From contig NZ_JACHXN010000016.1 of the NCBI RefSeq assembly GCF_014192095.1, forward strand, positions 1 through 64,000: DNA of 64,000 nt, read 5' to 3'. This document shows positions 8,362-18,209 of this stretch, in pieces (within the stretch, counting starts at the first letter, position 1; the number at the start of each line of letters is the position of its first letter). A program made the translations under genes and the position numbers. Source of the stretch: Phyllobacterium trifolii (GTDB taxonomy: Bacteria > Pseudomonadota > Alphaproteobacteria > Rhizobiales > Rhizobiaceae). The notes beneath the pieces were generated by a model, which was not told where the DNA came from, did not search any database, and saw only the letters and a program-made list of their open reading frames with translations.

Positions 8362-9723
8362 TCAGACTCCGAGGGACTTGAGCTTGCGGTGCAGTGCTGA
8401 CCGTTCCATACCAACGAATTCGGCCGTGCGTGAAATGTTTCCACCAAAGCGATTGATCTGGGCGATCAGATATTCCTTCTCAAACCGCTCGCGTGCTTCG
8501 CGCAATGGCAGCGCCATGATGTGCTGGTCCGATTCCGTAGGTGGTTTTGGCAGTGTATCGCCAATCTCGGCGGGCAGCAGATCAGCGGTAATCACCGATT
8601 CAGGATCGTCGCCCCGGGCAAGAATGATCAGGCGCTCGATATTGTTGCGCAACTGGCGAATGTTGCCCGGCCATGAATGCGACTGCAGCACTGCCATCGC
8701 ATCGGGGCCAATCTTCCGCGGCTTGATACCCGCCTGATCGGCGATCTGCCCCATAAAGAACTCGACAAGCGCAGGGATATCATCCCGCCGGTCAGCCAAT
8801 GGCGGGACGATGACCGGAACGACGGCGAGCCGATGAAACAGATCTTCGCGGAAACGTCCCTCGGCAATCATTGCCTCGAGGTTCTGTGCGGTCGAGGAAA
8901 TAATACGAACATCGACCTTGATCCGCTTGGTGCCCCCGACCCGCTCGAACTGCTGATCCACCAAAACGCGAAGGATCTTGTTTTGGGTCTCTCGCGGCAT
9001 GTCGGCTATCTCGTTCAGATAGAGAATACCGCCATGCGCTTCTTCCAGGGCGCCGACCTTGCGCTCACCACCATCGGATTCGGTGCCAAATAGTTCGACT
9101 TCCATTCGTTCCGGTGTGATCGTTGCCGCGTTCAGATTGACGAACGGTCCTTTGGAACGCGTCGACAGGGCATGAATGGCACGCGCGGTCAGTTCCTTGC
9201 CTGCACCGGAAGGGCCTGTGATCATGATGCGGCTGTTGGTTGGCGCAACCCGTTCAATGGTCTGGCGAAGATGATTCATGGAGAGCGAACTGCCAAGAAG
9301 TTCAAAGCTTTCGCTCGAGCGCTTGCGCAGGTCGGAAACCTCGCGGCGCAGCTTCGATGTCTCCAATGCCCGCTCGGCAATCAGGATCAAACGGTCAGCC
9401 TTGAAAGGCTTCTCGATAAAATCATAAGCACCGCGGCGAATGGCCGAAACGGCCGTTTCGATATTGCCGTGGCCAGAAATCATAACTACCGGAATCTCCG
9501 GATGCCGCAGCTTGATCTCGTCCAGCAGCGCCAAGCCATCCAGGCGGCTGCCCTGCATCCAGATGTCAAGGAAAATCAACCGGGGTATGCGGTCGTCTAT
9601 CGAAGCGAGCGCGCTATCCGCGTCGGAAGCGACGCGGGCCTCATAGCCTTCGTCGCTGAGAATGCCAGCCACAAGTTCACGGATGTCGACCTCATCGTCG
9701 ACCACAAGAATGTCAGATGCCAT
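8362..9723 (-). CDS. ntrX: Response regulator NtrX (AAA+ family)
   Basis: 453 aa. The receiver domain (1-120) has phospho-acceptor D53 (FLDIWMQ) and the K in EKPFK. The AAA+ domain has Walker A GPSGAGKE, but the GAFTGA loop used to contact sigma-54 is absent: the region after ELFG reads TESDGGERKVG. Walker B reads ILYLNEI, with Asn where NtrC has Asp. The C-terminal helix-turn-helix is FGGNISRTAEFVGMERSALH. NtrX is the partner of NtrY in nitrogen, redox and envelope control. The ATG at 9723 is 1 bp from the ntrY stop, so the pair is one operon. Confidence 0.94.
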   Translation of the reverse strand: MASDILVVDDEVDIRELVAGILSDEGYEARVASDADSALASIDDRIPRLIFLDIWMQGSRLDGLALLDEIKLRHPEIPVVMISGHGNIETAVSAIRRGAYDFIEKPFKADRLILIAERALETSKLRREVSDLRKRSSESFELLGSSLSMNHLRQTIERVAPTNSRIMITGPSGAGKELTARAIHALSTRSKGPFVNLNAATITPERMEVELFGTESDGGERKVGALEEAHGGILYLNEIADMPRETQNKILRVLVDQQFERVGGTKRIKVDVRIISSTAQNLEAMIAEGRFREDLFHRLAVVPVIVPPLADRRDDIPALVEFFMGQIADQAGIKPRKIGPDAMAVLQSHSWPGNIRQLRNNIERLIILARGDDPESVITADLLPAEIGDTLPKPPTESDQHIMALPLREARERFEKEYLIAQINRFGGNISRTAEFVGMERSALHRKLKSLGV

Positions 9724-9724
9724 A

Positions 9725-11989
9725 TTAATTCACCTGTTTTGCCGATTTATCGGTCTCTGCTTCGACCGGCGTAACGGTCTGTGTGGTTGGAAAAGTAATG
9801 CGGATCATGGCGCCCCGGCCCCCGTAAAAATCTTCCGGCGCGTCATGCAATTCGAGATGTCCGGCGTGGTCCTCGACAATCTTTTTGACGATGGCAAGAC
9901 CAAGTCCGGTACCCTTTTCGCGAGTCGTCATGTAGGGCTCGAGTAGCCGCTGGCGATGTTCGCGCGGCAGGCCTTTGCCATTATCAAGTATCTCCACGAC
10001 GATCGCCGCTTCATCCTGTCTGGATCTGACAAGAATGTGTCCGTTCGTATGAGTCTCTTTCACAATGGATTCAACGGATTCAGCGGCGTTCTTGATAACA
10101 TTTCCGAAAGCCTGTCCCATCAAACGACTATCAAACTGACCGATGAGCGGGGTACTGCCAAAGTTGCGCTCGAAACGGATATCGCTGCGGCTGACCTCCA
10201 CGAGGAACGATGCCTCGCGCAGAGCCTCGCGCAAATCCATAGTTTTGATCTCCGGCTTCGGCATACGTGCGAAGGAAGAAAATTCATCGACCATGCGGCC
10301 TATATCACCGACCTGCCGAATGATCGTTTCAGTACATTGGTCGAAAACTTCCCGATCTTCGGTAATCACCTTGCTATAGCGGCGGCGCAGGCGTTCAGCC
10401 GAAAGTTGGATCGGCGTCAGGGGATTCTTGATCTCGTGAGCGATGCGCCTTGCAACGTCAGCCCATGCAGACGAACGCTGCGCCTCGACCAGATCGGTGA
10501 TATCATCCACGGTCACAACGTAGGAATGATCAATCGATTCAGCGTCTTCTACGGTAATCTGGACGTTGAAGGTCCGCGCGCTGCCGCGCCGCGACATGGT
10601 CACCTGCTCGCGATAAACGGAGCGGCCCGTTGCATGCGCGACTTCGAAAACAAGTCCGATCTCCGGAACGAGCGCAGTCAGGTTCTTGCCAATCGCGGTT
10701 GCCGGGTCGAGCGAGAGCATCGTTTCAGCAGAACGGTTGACAATGCCTATGACGCCATCGCCATTCACACTGATGACGCCAGCGGTCACACCTGAAAGCA
10801 CGGCTTCGGAGAACCGTCGCCGCTCATCGATCTGATCTTTGGCGGCAACGAGATCACTGCGCTGAGTCCCCAACTGCCGAACCATTGTGTTGAACGTCTG
10901 CGAAAGCGAACCAATATCCCCGTCATTGCGATGTACGGGAACCGAGACATCGAGATTACCGGTTGCCACATCATCAGCTGCACCAATCAACAGCCGAATG
11001 GGGCGGACGAGCCGGTCTGCAACAGCTATGCCAGTCCAGATAGCCGATAGGAGCAGCGTCAGGGTCAGGCCGAAATAGAGCAGCGCAAAAAGGATCTGTG
11101 TGGTGACCCCGTCGCCGGCGGATGCTTGCTCGTCAGCGGTTCGTTTCTCCATCAGTCGGCTCGAACTGAGAATGTCTGCATCGACGGGCCTTACGGTATA
11201 GAGAAACAGACCCGGTATTTCACGCATCATGATGACTGCACTGAGAAGATTGGTTTGTTCTGGCGGAATAAGCACGGGCTTGCCGTCCGATGCAGTCTCC
11301 AATACCGACCTTGCTACTGCAGGTATGGCGATATCGGTCTTGATGTCGGCGCGCACAGCGGTTTCACCATTTGACCTGACAAGTGATGCGCCAAGAAGCC
11401 CCCTCCCCAGCGCCTGTTGCGTGAGTAAACGGGTAAATCCGCTGCGATCGAGATTATAAAGCGTGCGCTGGCTATCGAGGTCATTGACCATTTCCAGCGT
11501 CGTGCCTTGCAAATTGCGTGCACTTTCCTGGATGTAGGAATTGGCGAGGCTGATCGACGAATTCACGATGGTCGTACTTCGCATCTCGAACCAGCGGTCA
11601 AGTCCGAGATCGAGTGTAATGGACGCGACAATAGCGACGATCATTGCCGGCACGGCGGCGACGAGCGAAAACAGCACGATTAAACGCACGTGCAGGCGAG
11701 ACGCGGCTTTCCCGCGTGTTCTTGCGCGCGCGATACGGTAGGCTTCACGTCCAATAAGCATCATGAGGGCCGCGATGAGAGCGGCATTGATACTTGTGAG
11801 CAGCAACGTAGTCTGGCTGTCCGGGTGGATCGGCGTCATTCCGGTCAGGATCAGAAAAGTGACACCCGTCGTGAGAAGTGCGAGAACAACCGTGGCAATT
11901 CCGGCCCTTGAATAAAACTTCTGTATGCCGCCGCTTGTTGCGCCAGCTGCCGAATTTCCAGATAGGTTGACCGAATTCGATAAAAGCAT
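9725..11989 (-). CDS. ntrY: Sensor histidine kinase NtrY
   Basis: 754 aa from the ATG at 11989 (MLLSNS). An upstream in-frame start at 12070 would add 27 residues with little support. Order: N-terminal membrane segments (about 30-50, 60-80 and 105-130), a periplasmic sensor region, another membrane segment near 310, HAMP, PAS, then the dimerisation H-box [15 protein letters not shown]. The ATPase domain follows with DNGKGLPREH and GTGLGLAIVKKIVEDH. It phosphorylates NtrX. The promoter should lie in the 278-bp divergent gap with the aldo/keto reductase gene. I saw no convincing sigma-54 site there. Confidence 0.93.
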   Translation of the reverse strand: MLLSNSVNLSGNSAAGATSGGIQKFYSRAGIATVVLALLTTGVTFLILTGMTPIHPDSQTTLLLTSINAALIAALMMLIGREAYRIARARTRGKAASRLHVRLIVLFSLVAAVPAMIVAIVASITLDLGLDRWFEMRSTTIVNSSISLANSYIQESARNLQGTTLEMVNDLDSQRTLYNLDRSGFTRLLTQQALGRGLLGASLVRSNGETAVRADIKTDIAIPAVARSVLETASDGKPVLIPPEQTNLLSAVIMMREIPGLFLYTVRPVDADILSSSRLMEKRTADEQASAGDGVTTQILFALLYFGLTLTLLLSAIWTGIAVADRLVRPIRLLIGAADDVATGNLDVSVPVHRNDGDIGSLSQTFNTMVRQLGTQRSDLVAAKDQIDERRRFSEAVLSGVTAGVISVNGDGVIGIVNRSAETMLSLDPATAIGKNLTALVPEIGLVFEVAHATGRSVYREQVTMSRRGSARTFNVQITVEDAESIDHSYVVTVDDITDLVEAQRSSAWADVARRIAHEIKNPLTPIQLSAERLRRRYSKVITEDREVFDQCTETIIRQVGDIGRMVDEFSSFARMPKPEIKTMDLREALREASFLVEVSRSDIRFERNFGSTPLIGQFDSRLMGQAFGNVIKNAAESVESIVKETHTNGHILVRSRQDEAAIVVEILDNGKGLPREHRQRLLEPYMTTREKGTGLGLAIVKKIVEDHAGHLELHDAPEDFYGGRGAMIRITFPTTQTVTPVEAETDKSAKQVN

Positions 11990-12267
11990 TGCTGTCGTGA
12001 TTCCCAACACGTGGCACTCATGCAACACATTGTGGCGGAAATGCAACGTTTTGCCGCGAAACAATGCCATTGTTCAACACTTACCCACAATTGCAAGATC
12101 TGTGTCGGACCAACCTCGCGTCAATTTGTTGTTACAGGTTCGTATCGGCATTTCAAAATTAACAAAACGGCTTACGACTGTGGAGACATCGTCCATTTGC
12201 CGCGTTGGCAAGAGCCGCCTGCAACAGGCTCCAACGTTCGTGCTTAGACTAAATATGGAGAACTGTG

Positions 12268-13242
12268 ATGGAATATGTACGTTTCGGAAACACCGGCCTG
12301 GAAGTGTCGCGTATATGTCTCGGCTGCATGAGTTACGGTGAGCCTGATCGCGGCAACCATGCTTGGACGCTTTCAGAAGAAAAAAGCCGGCCATTCATCA
12401 AACAAGCGCTGGAACTTGGTATAAATTTTTTCGACACGGCAAACGTTTATTCAGACGGCTCCAGTGAGGAGATTGTGGGCCGTGCGCTCAATGATTTCAG
12501 TACGCGCGAAGAAGTTGTCATCGCCACAAAAGTGAACAGTCGTATGCGCCAAGGGCCGAATGGCGCAGGCCTTTCCCGCAAGGCCATCTTCGCGGAAATT
12601 GATGCAAGCTTGCGCCGGCTGGGCACTGATTATGTCGACCTCTACCAGATCCATCGCTTTGACTACGAAACGCCTATCGAAGAAACATTGGAAGCTCTTC
12701 ATGAAGTCGTGAAATCCGGCAAGGCGAGGTATATCGGGGCATCTTCCATGTATGCCTGGCAGTTCGCTCAAATGCTTGCGACCTCTAGTCAGAAAGGATG
12801 GACACGCTTCGTTTCCATGCAAGACTACGTGAACCTCCTCTACCGCGAGGAAGAGCGGGAAATGTTACCGCTGTGCAAGGCCGAGGGTATTGCCGTCATT
12901 CCATGGAGCCCCCTCGCCCGCGGCCGGCTCACGCGTGACTGGGACGAGACGAGCGCCCGTTCTGAAACCGATGAATTCGGCAAAACGCTTTATGCCGGCA
13001 CTGAAGATGATGACAAGAAGGTTGTAAGTGCAGTCGCAAAGATAGCAGAGCAACGGAAGCTGCCACGCGCACAAATAGCACTTTCCTGGGTTCTGACCAA
13101 GGTTACTTCGCCTATAGTTGGCGCTACGAAAGCATCACATCTAGATGATGCTGTTGCGTCTCTTCAAATAAAATTATCTGACGACGAAATTTCTGCGCTA
13201 GAAGCGCCCTATATTCCCCATCACGTCATGGGTTTTGTTTGA
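12268..13242 (+). CDS. Aldo/keto reductase
   Basis: 324 aa from the ATG at 12268 (a GTG lies just before it at 12265). GGAG stands 8 bp upstream. The catalytic tetrad is visible: Asp and Tyr in FFDTANVYSDG, Lys in VIATKV and His in YQIHRFD. The NADPH site fits SPIVGATKASHL. It resembles YajO/Tas-like reductases that reduce aldehydes and ketones, with the substrate unknown. It is the first of four genes sitting between ntrY and ntrC. Confidence 0.88.
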   Translation: MEYVRFGNTGLEVSRICLGCMSYGEPDRGNHAWTLSEEKSRPFIKQALELGINFFDTANVYSDGSSEEIVGRALNDFSTREEVVIATKVNSRMRQGPNGAGLSRKAIFAEIDASLRRLGTDYVDLYQIHRFDYETPIEETLEALHEVVKSGKARYIGASSMYAWQFAQMLATSSQKGWTRFVSMQDYVNLLYREEEREMLPLCKAEGIAVIPWSPLARGRLTRDWDETSARSETDEFGKTLYAGTEDDDKKVVSAVAKIAEQRKLPRAQIALSWVLTKVTSPIVGATKASHLDDAVASLQIKLSDDEISALEAPYIPHHVMGFV

Positions 13243-13431
13243 TAGGAAATAGTTTGCATCCTTTTGCGATAGTTCCAGCCGCGAGCGCGTTTATAAAACA
13301 TGTGGCTGAAATAATTTGCCTCAGATGAACATTCGATAAAAAATAACAACAGTTAAAATTACACTCTTCGTAAAGAGCTTTCCTTATGGTCCTGTCGATA
13401 TATGGAGTAAGAACACACTCGGCGGACGGCA

Positions 13432-14220
13432 ATGACGACCTACGATTTATGGATGACGAAATTCGGTGACTTGCCACCTATAAAACAGGTCGCGATCATG
13501 GTCGGCATGGCGATTGCTGCCTCGGATTTGCTCACGGTTCTTTTCTTCCTGGTCGTAAGACTGGATCGTCTCGATGTGGCGCTCATCGTCACAACAATCA
13601 TTGTTGTTATCGTGAGCGTCCCGCTCGGCGCTTTTCTCGTCGGGCTTAACTATCGTCTCAAGCAAACCGCACTGAGACTCGACCTCGCTCTGCGCAAAGA
13701 TGATCTCACCGGCCTCTCGAACCGTAACGAATTCTACATGCAAGCGCAGAAACAGATTGCCTTGTGCGACCGGGAAAAAAGTGCCGGTGCAGTCCTCTAT
13801 ATCGATGCTGATCATTTCAAGTCGATCAATGACCGGTACGGCCACGCCGTTGGAGACGGGGTGCTGCAGGAGATTGGAATCCTCATCCGTTCCACCATCG
13901 GTGAGTGGGATTTCGCCGCGCGGTTCGGCGGTGAGGAGTTCGCCATTTTCCTGACGGGTGCGGATCTTGGAAAGGCCGATTGGATATCGCATCGGGTGCT
14001 CACAGGTGTTCGGGATATCTCAAAATATCTCCGGATAAGCGATCTCGACATCACGGTAAGCGTCGGGATATCAATCCACCGACCTGGACAGGATCTGGAG
14101 GAGGCGTTGGTTGCTGCTGACAAGTGCCTCTATGCGGCGAAGAACCAGGGGCGGAACCGCATAGTTCATGCCGACGAGAGTCCCGCCACAATTTTCGAAC
14201 CCAAGCTTCGCAAGATTTAG
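13432..14220 (+). CDS. Membrane-anchored diguanylate cyclase (GGDEF domain)
   Basis: 262 aa. Two hydrophobic segments (about residues 18-43 and 48-70) anchor it in the inner membrane, with no recognisable periplasmic sensor. The GGDEF domain starts near residue 85 (DDLTGLSNR) and has an intact active site, RFGGEEF, and the substrate strand YIDADHFKSIND. It should make cyclic di-GMP. The inhibitory I-site is not conserved: the RxxD position reads GEWD. A stem (GTGGCCTT/AAGGCCAC, 14228-14251) after the stop could slow transcription, but it has no T-run. Confidence 0.88.
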   Translation: MTTYDLWMTKFGDLPPIKQVAIMVGMAIAASDLLTVLFFLVVRLDRLDVALIVTTIIVVIVSVPLGAFLVGLNYRLKQTALRLDLALRKDDLTGLSNRNEFYMQAQKQIALCDREKSAGAVLYIDADHFKSINDRYGHAVGDGVLQEIGILIRSTIGEWDFAARFGGEEFAIFLTGADLGKADWISHRVLTGVRDISKYLRISDLDITVSVGISIHRPGQDLEEALVAADKCLYAAKNQGRNRIVHADESPATIFEPKLRKI

Positions 14221-14344
14221 CGACCGGGTGGCCTTGAAAAAGAAAGGCCACGACGTATTTGCGCTTGGCACGCTACAATGTCACCAAAGCCATTCTTATC
14301 TCATCTCTATCCGCAAATCCGGCGATGCTTCAAGGGGTACACAT

Positions 14345-14854
14345 ATGTCATTATCCATGCACAAGATTTCCGTTCCGGCGTTTGTCCGTGGTTTCTCCGT
14401 TCTTTCGTCGTTGATCGACAAGGCCGAGGCATTCGCAGAGGAGAAGAAAATTGCTCCGGCAGTTCTCGTCAATGCACGTCTGGCGCCGGACATGCTGCCG
14501 TTCTCCGGCCAAATCCAGCGGGCTAGTGACACATCGAAGGGCGTAATCGCCCGCCTGACGTCGGTAGAAGTTCCAAAATTCCCCGATGAGGAAGCGGATT
14601 TTACCGAGCTGCGCGAACGCATCGCCAAGACAGTTGCATTTTTAGAAAGCGTCGATCCGTCAGCGCTTGATGGCACTGCGGATAAGGAAGTCACGCTGAA
14701 ATTCGGCAAGATGGGGGTAACGTTGAGCGGCGAAGACTACATTCAGAAATTTGTTCTGCCGAACTTCTATTTTCATGTCACGACAGCTCAAAACATTCTG
14801 CGCCACAACGGCGTGCCTGTCGGGAAACTCGACTACCTTGGCTCATTGGGTTGA
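14345..14854 (+). CDS. DUF1993 family protein
   Basis: 169 aa from the ATG at 14345. AAGGGG stands 7 bp upstream, and earlier in-frame starts overlap the GGDEF gene region without sense. The protein is helical, starting MSLSMHKISV, with LPFSGQIQRASD and FYFHVTTAQNILRHNGV. The latter fits the DinB-like four-helix fold of DUF1993 proteins. The biochemical role is unknown. It converges on the YfbU gene, and the two share a strong hairpin between them. Confidence 0.8.
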   Translation: MSLSMHKISVPAFVRGFSVLSSLIDKAEAFAEEKKIAPAVLVNARLAPDMLPFSGQIQRASDTSKGVIARLTSVEVPKFPDEEADFTELRERIAKTVAFLESVDPSALDGTADKEVTLKFGKMGVTLSGEDYIQKFVLPNFYFHVTTAQNILRHNGVPVGKLDYLGSLG

Positions 14855-14871
14855 ACGTCAAGCCTGAATGA

Positions 14872-14896
14872 TTGTGGCCGGCATTGCCGGCCACAA
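14872..14896. terminator. Bidirectional terminator hairpin
   Basis: A perfect 11-bp stem, TTGTGGCCGGC / GCCGGCCACAA, with a 3-nt loop sits between two convergent genes. An AT-rich tail (CATTTATATTT) follows on the plus strand. It can end transcription from the DUF1993 gene and from the YfbU gene. Confidence 0.75.
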
Positions 14897-14914
14897 CATT
14901 TATATTTGCGTGGA

Positions 14915-15391
14915 TCAAGCGACCAGATGTTCGATCTGGTCAGGGGAAAGCTCACGCTTTCTGCCGATTTCGTCCCAGCGCTTCAGCATGGTGCGATATT
15001 TTTCAAGCTGCAGTTCCGGCCGATTGTCAGGGCTGTTGGAGACTTCCAGCGGGAACTTCAGGATGTTGCTGAGGAAGTCGGCATAAGCGAAACGCTCGTC
15101 AGGCTGGCCGGAGCCAAAGCCAACAAACTCCGTTTTGCCCGGCATGTTACTGGCCGCACCCCCACTTGAAGCCTTTATTGCGCGGAACAGCGCAAGGATG
15201 TCGTCCATTTCCTGGGCCTCTTCCTTGCTCAGTGTCGTCGTTGAAATTCCGAGATCCTCATAAAGACTCTCGAAACCCTTCTCCACGACTTCTTGATGCC
15301 GCGCGTAGAGGCTCGATTTTTGAGGATCAAGCTTCTTCAAGATTTCGTACTGATTGAACAACATCAATCGTTCTGCAAAACTGAACACCAT
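14915..15391 (-). CDS. YfbU family protein
   Basis: 158 aa, close to the E. coli YfbU length. Shared features include the start (FAERLMLFNQYEILKKLDP), the EFVGF segment and the C-terminal MLKRWDEI...LSPDQIEHLV. The family has no settled biochemical role. It follows ntrC on the same strand after a 200-bp AT-rich gap, so it probably has its own promoter. Confidence 0.82.
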   Translation of the reverse strand: MVFSFAERLMLFNQYEILKKLDPQKSSLYARHQEVVEKGFESLYEDLGISTTTLSKEEAQEMDDILALFRAIKASSGGAASNMPGKTEFVGFGSGQPDERFAYADFLSNILKFPLEVSNSPDNRPELQLEKYRTMLKRWDEIGRKRELSPDQIEHLVA

Positions 15392-15591
15392 GCACCTCCG
15401 TATGATCCAATAGCAATTCGGCGCTAACCGATTGCGTTTAATTCACGAGATTTCTGGTGATTACTCTGCACATACTCACCTTAAAAAGGCTCTGTTGCAG
15501 TAGTTACAATTTTATCTTCTGTTGATATTGTTAGAACTGGTGAATCATTTGCTAATACTTAATGATTTCTTAAAAAGCGAATGCCGCCTGT

Positions 15592-17052
15592 TCAGCGTTC
15601 GCTCTTGGTGCTCTTGTAGATGTTGACGCCCAGTTCGCGGATTTTCTTGCGCAGTGTGTTGCGATTGAGTCCCAGCAATTCGGCAGCCTTGATCTGGTTC
15701 CCATGCGTCGCCGTCAGGCAAGAAAGGATAAGTGGATACTCCATCTCCTCCAGCACGCGCTGATAAAGACCGACGGGTGGCAGGTCATCCCCATAGGAAA
15801 GGAAGTAGCGCTGCATGTTCAGTTCGACCGCCTGGCCGATAGTTACATCCTGGTCCGCCATTGAATTCGACGATGGCTCGGTTGGCCGCAGGTCGGCCTT
15901 GAGTTCAGCCTCGATGACGTCCGCATTGATCTCTTCCTGGGGGTAGAGAGCGGCAAGACGGCGGACGAGGTTTTCCAATTCGCGCACGTTACCTGCCCAA
16001 GGGTAGCGCCGCATAAGATCTAGGCCATCAGCCATGATACGTTTTTCAGGCAGACCGTCTTTCGCTGCCATCTTGAAAAAATGCCGTACGAGATCCGGAA
16101 TATCTTCGCCGCGTTCGCGCAAGGGCGGCAGGCGCAGCGGCACGACATTGAGACGGTAGTACAGATCTTCGCGGAAAAGGCCCTGATTGATCAGGGTACG
16201 CAGATCCTTATTGGTGGCAGCAACGATGCGCACATCGGTCTTGATCGGTGTGCGCCCGCCGACGGTCATGTATTCGCCCTGCTGCAAAACACGCAAAAGC
16301 CGCGTTTGCGCTTCCATCGGCATATCGCCGATTTCGTCGAGGAACAGCGTGCCGCCGTCCGCCTGTTCGAAGCGTCCGCTCGACCGGTTCTGCGCGCCAG
16401 TGAAAGCCCCGCGCTCATGGCCGAACAATTCCGACTCGATAAGGTCACGCGGAATCGCTGCCATATTGATGGCGACGAACGGACCTTTGCGCCGGCGGCC
16501 ATATTCATGCAGAGCCTTCGCCACAAGCTCCTTGCCAGTGCCCGACTCCCCGGAAATCATGACCGTCAGATCGGTTTGCATCATGCGCGCCAATACCCGA
16601 TAAATGTCCTGCATCGCTGGCGAGCGGCCGACCAGCGGCATTGTATCGGGTTGCTCGTCGGAAGCCCACTTCTCCGGTTTTTTCTTCGGTTCAGAAAGTG
16701 CCCGTCCAACAATGCTGACCAGTTCCGTCAGATCGAACGGTTTGGGCAAATATTCGTAGGCTCCCGCCTCAGAGGCGCGAATGGCAGTCATGAAGGTGTT
16801 TTGCGCACTCATGACGATGACGGGCAGATCGGGTCGCGATTTTTTGATGCGTGGTAGAAGATCGAAAGCGTTTTCATCGGGCATCACCACGTCGGTGATC
16901 ACGAGATCGCCATCGCCCGCCGATATCCAGCGCCACAAGGTAGCTGCATTCGACGTTATGCGGACGTCATAACCTGCACGGGAGAGCGCCTGATTGAGGA
17001 CCGTTCTGATTGCTGCGTCGTCATCTGCGACGAGAATACTGCCCAAACTCAT
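15592..17052 (-). CDS. ntrC: Nitrogen response regulator NtrC (sigma-54 activator)
   Basis: 486 aa. The receiver domain has D54 (VITDVVMP). The AAA+ domain has Walker A GESGTGKE, the sigma-54 loop GAFTGA in [14 protein letters not shown], and Walker [11 protein letters not shown]. The C-terminal Fis-type helix-turn-helix is [20 protein letters not shown]. Phosphorylated by NtrB under nitrogen limitation, it switches on sigma-54 promoters for ammonia assimilation. It lies 2 bp after ntrB in the dusB-ntrB-ntrC operon. Confidence 0.97.
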   Translation of the reverse strand: MSLGSILVADDDAAIRTVLNQALSRAGYDVRITSNAATLWRWISAGDGDLVITDVVMPDENAFDLLPRIKKSRPDLPVIVMSAQNTFMTAIRASEAGAYEYLPKPFDLTELVSIVGRALSEPKKKPEKWASDEQPDTMPLVGRSPAMQDIYRVLARMMQTDLTVMISGESGTGKELVAKALHEYGRRRKGPFVAINMAAIPRDLIESELFGHERGAFTGAQNRSSGRFEQADGGTLFLDEIGDMPMEAQTRLLRVLQQGEYMTVGGRTPIKTDVRIVAATNKDLRTLINQGLFREDLYYRLNVVPLRLPPLRERGEDIPDLVRHFFKMAAKDGLPEKRIMADGLDLMRRYPWAGNVRELENLVRRLAALYPQEEINADVIEAELKADLRPTEPSSNSMADQDVTIGQAVELNMQRYFLSYGDDLPPVGLYQRVLEEMEYPLILSCLTATHGNQIKAAELLGLNRNTLRKKIRELGVNIYKSTKSER

Positions 17053-17054
17053 AA

Positions 17055-18209
17055 TCAGGACCCTGCTTTCTTCGTATATGGACTGTCGTCTGCATGGTCG
17101 TCATCGAGCGGACCGCTCTGCCATGCGGGCATGAGAATTCTGAACGTCGTCTTGCGCGGCACGGAATCGCATTCGATAACACCGCCATGGTCCCCGACAA
17201 TCTTGGCGACCAAAGCGAGGCCAAGCCCGGAACCATTCGGCTTTGTGGTTATGAACGGATCGAAGAGATGTGGCATGATATCGGGCGTCACACCCGCACC
17301 CGTGTCCGAAACGCAAAATTCGAGCGGCAGCGACACCCGAGTACGCATACCTGGAACCGACAGGCGGATACCTGGACGGAACGCGGTTGAGAGCGTGATT
17401 TCGCCTGGCTCGTTGGCGCCGATGGATTCGGCTGCATTTTTTACGAGATTGAGGAACACCTGAACGAGCTGATCGCGATTTGCGAACACGTAAGGCAACG
17501 ACGGATCATAGTCCTCGTGAAACTTGATATGGCTGGCAAAACCATTCTTGGCGATGGCTTTGACGTGATCCAGCACCACGTGAATGTTCACCGCTTCCCG
17601 TTCTATCGGGCGTTCGTCGGAAAAAACTTCCATACGATCGACGAGTGACACGATCCGGTCGGTCTCATCGGTGATCAATCGTGTCAGCGCCCGGTCATCG
17701 TCGGAAAGGCCGGTCTCAAGCAATTGCGCGGCTCCCCGGATGCCAGAAAGCGGGTTCTTGATCTCGTGCGCCAGCATGGACGCGAGGCCGGTAACGGAAC
17801 GCGCGGCGCCACGGTGCGTCATCTGCCGATCAAGTTTTTCCGCCATCGAGCGTTCCTTGAAAAGGATGACGATCGAACCCGGCGATTCACTGACGGGAGT
17901 GACATAGAGATCGACAATCCGGTCCTGGCCGAGCCGTGGTGACGAGACATCGACGCGGTATTCGTTGACCGGTGATGGGCTTTCGCGCACTTGCTTGACC
18001 AGCGCCAGCAGTGGGCTGCCGAACGGCAGCAGCATATCGAGCGTGTTGCGGCTCAAAATGTTGGCGCTTGAGCGGAAGAACGCTTCAGCATCGGCGTTGG
18101 CATAGGAAATATAACCTGCATCATCGAGCATGATCACCGGGTGCCGGATCGAATTCAGGACGATGCCCGCCAACCGGTCTCCCAGCATAGATTTATCCGA
18201 TGCTGTCAT
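17055..18209 (-). CDS. ntrB: Nitrogen sensor histidine kinase NtrB
   Basis: 384 aa from the ATG at 18209, which shares its A with the dusB stop (TGATG). It is soluble, with a PAS domain (about 15-110), H-box [15 protein letters not shown], and an ATPase domain with DTGAGVTP and [18 protein letters not shown]. NtrB phosphorylates NtrC, and in this family PII proteins control it in response to glutamine. The longer open frame to 18488 overlaps dusB and has no kinase similarity. Confidence 0.96.
   Translation of the reverse strand: MTASDKSMLGDRLAGIVLNSIRHPVIMLDDAGYISYANADAEAFFRSSANILSRNTLDMLLPFGSPLLALVKQVRESPSPVNEYRVDVSSPRLGQDRIVDLYVTPVSESPGSIVILFKERSMAEKLDRQMTHRGAARSVTGLASMLAHEIKNPLSGIRGAAQLLETGLSDDDRALTRLITDETDRIVSLVDRMEVFSDERPIEREAVNIHVVLDHVKAIAKNGFASHIKFHEDYDPSLPYVFANRDQLVQVFLNLVKNAAESIGANEPGEITLSTAFRPGIRLSVPGMRTRVSLPLEFCVSDTGAGVTPDIMPHLFDPFITTKPNGSGLGLALVAKIVGDHGGVIECDSVPRKTTFRILMPAWQSGPLDDDHADDSPYTKKAGS

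Noticed and set aside
11990-12060. Sigma-54 promoter upstream of ntrY
   Set aside because: A GGCA...TTGC arrangement is present on the minus strand, but GG and GC are 9 bp apart where sigma-54 needs 10. Two TGGC boxes on the plus strand lack the GC element.
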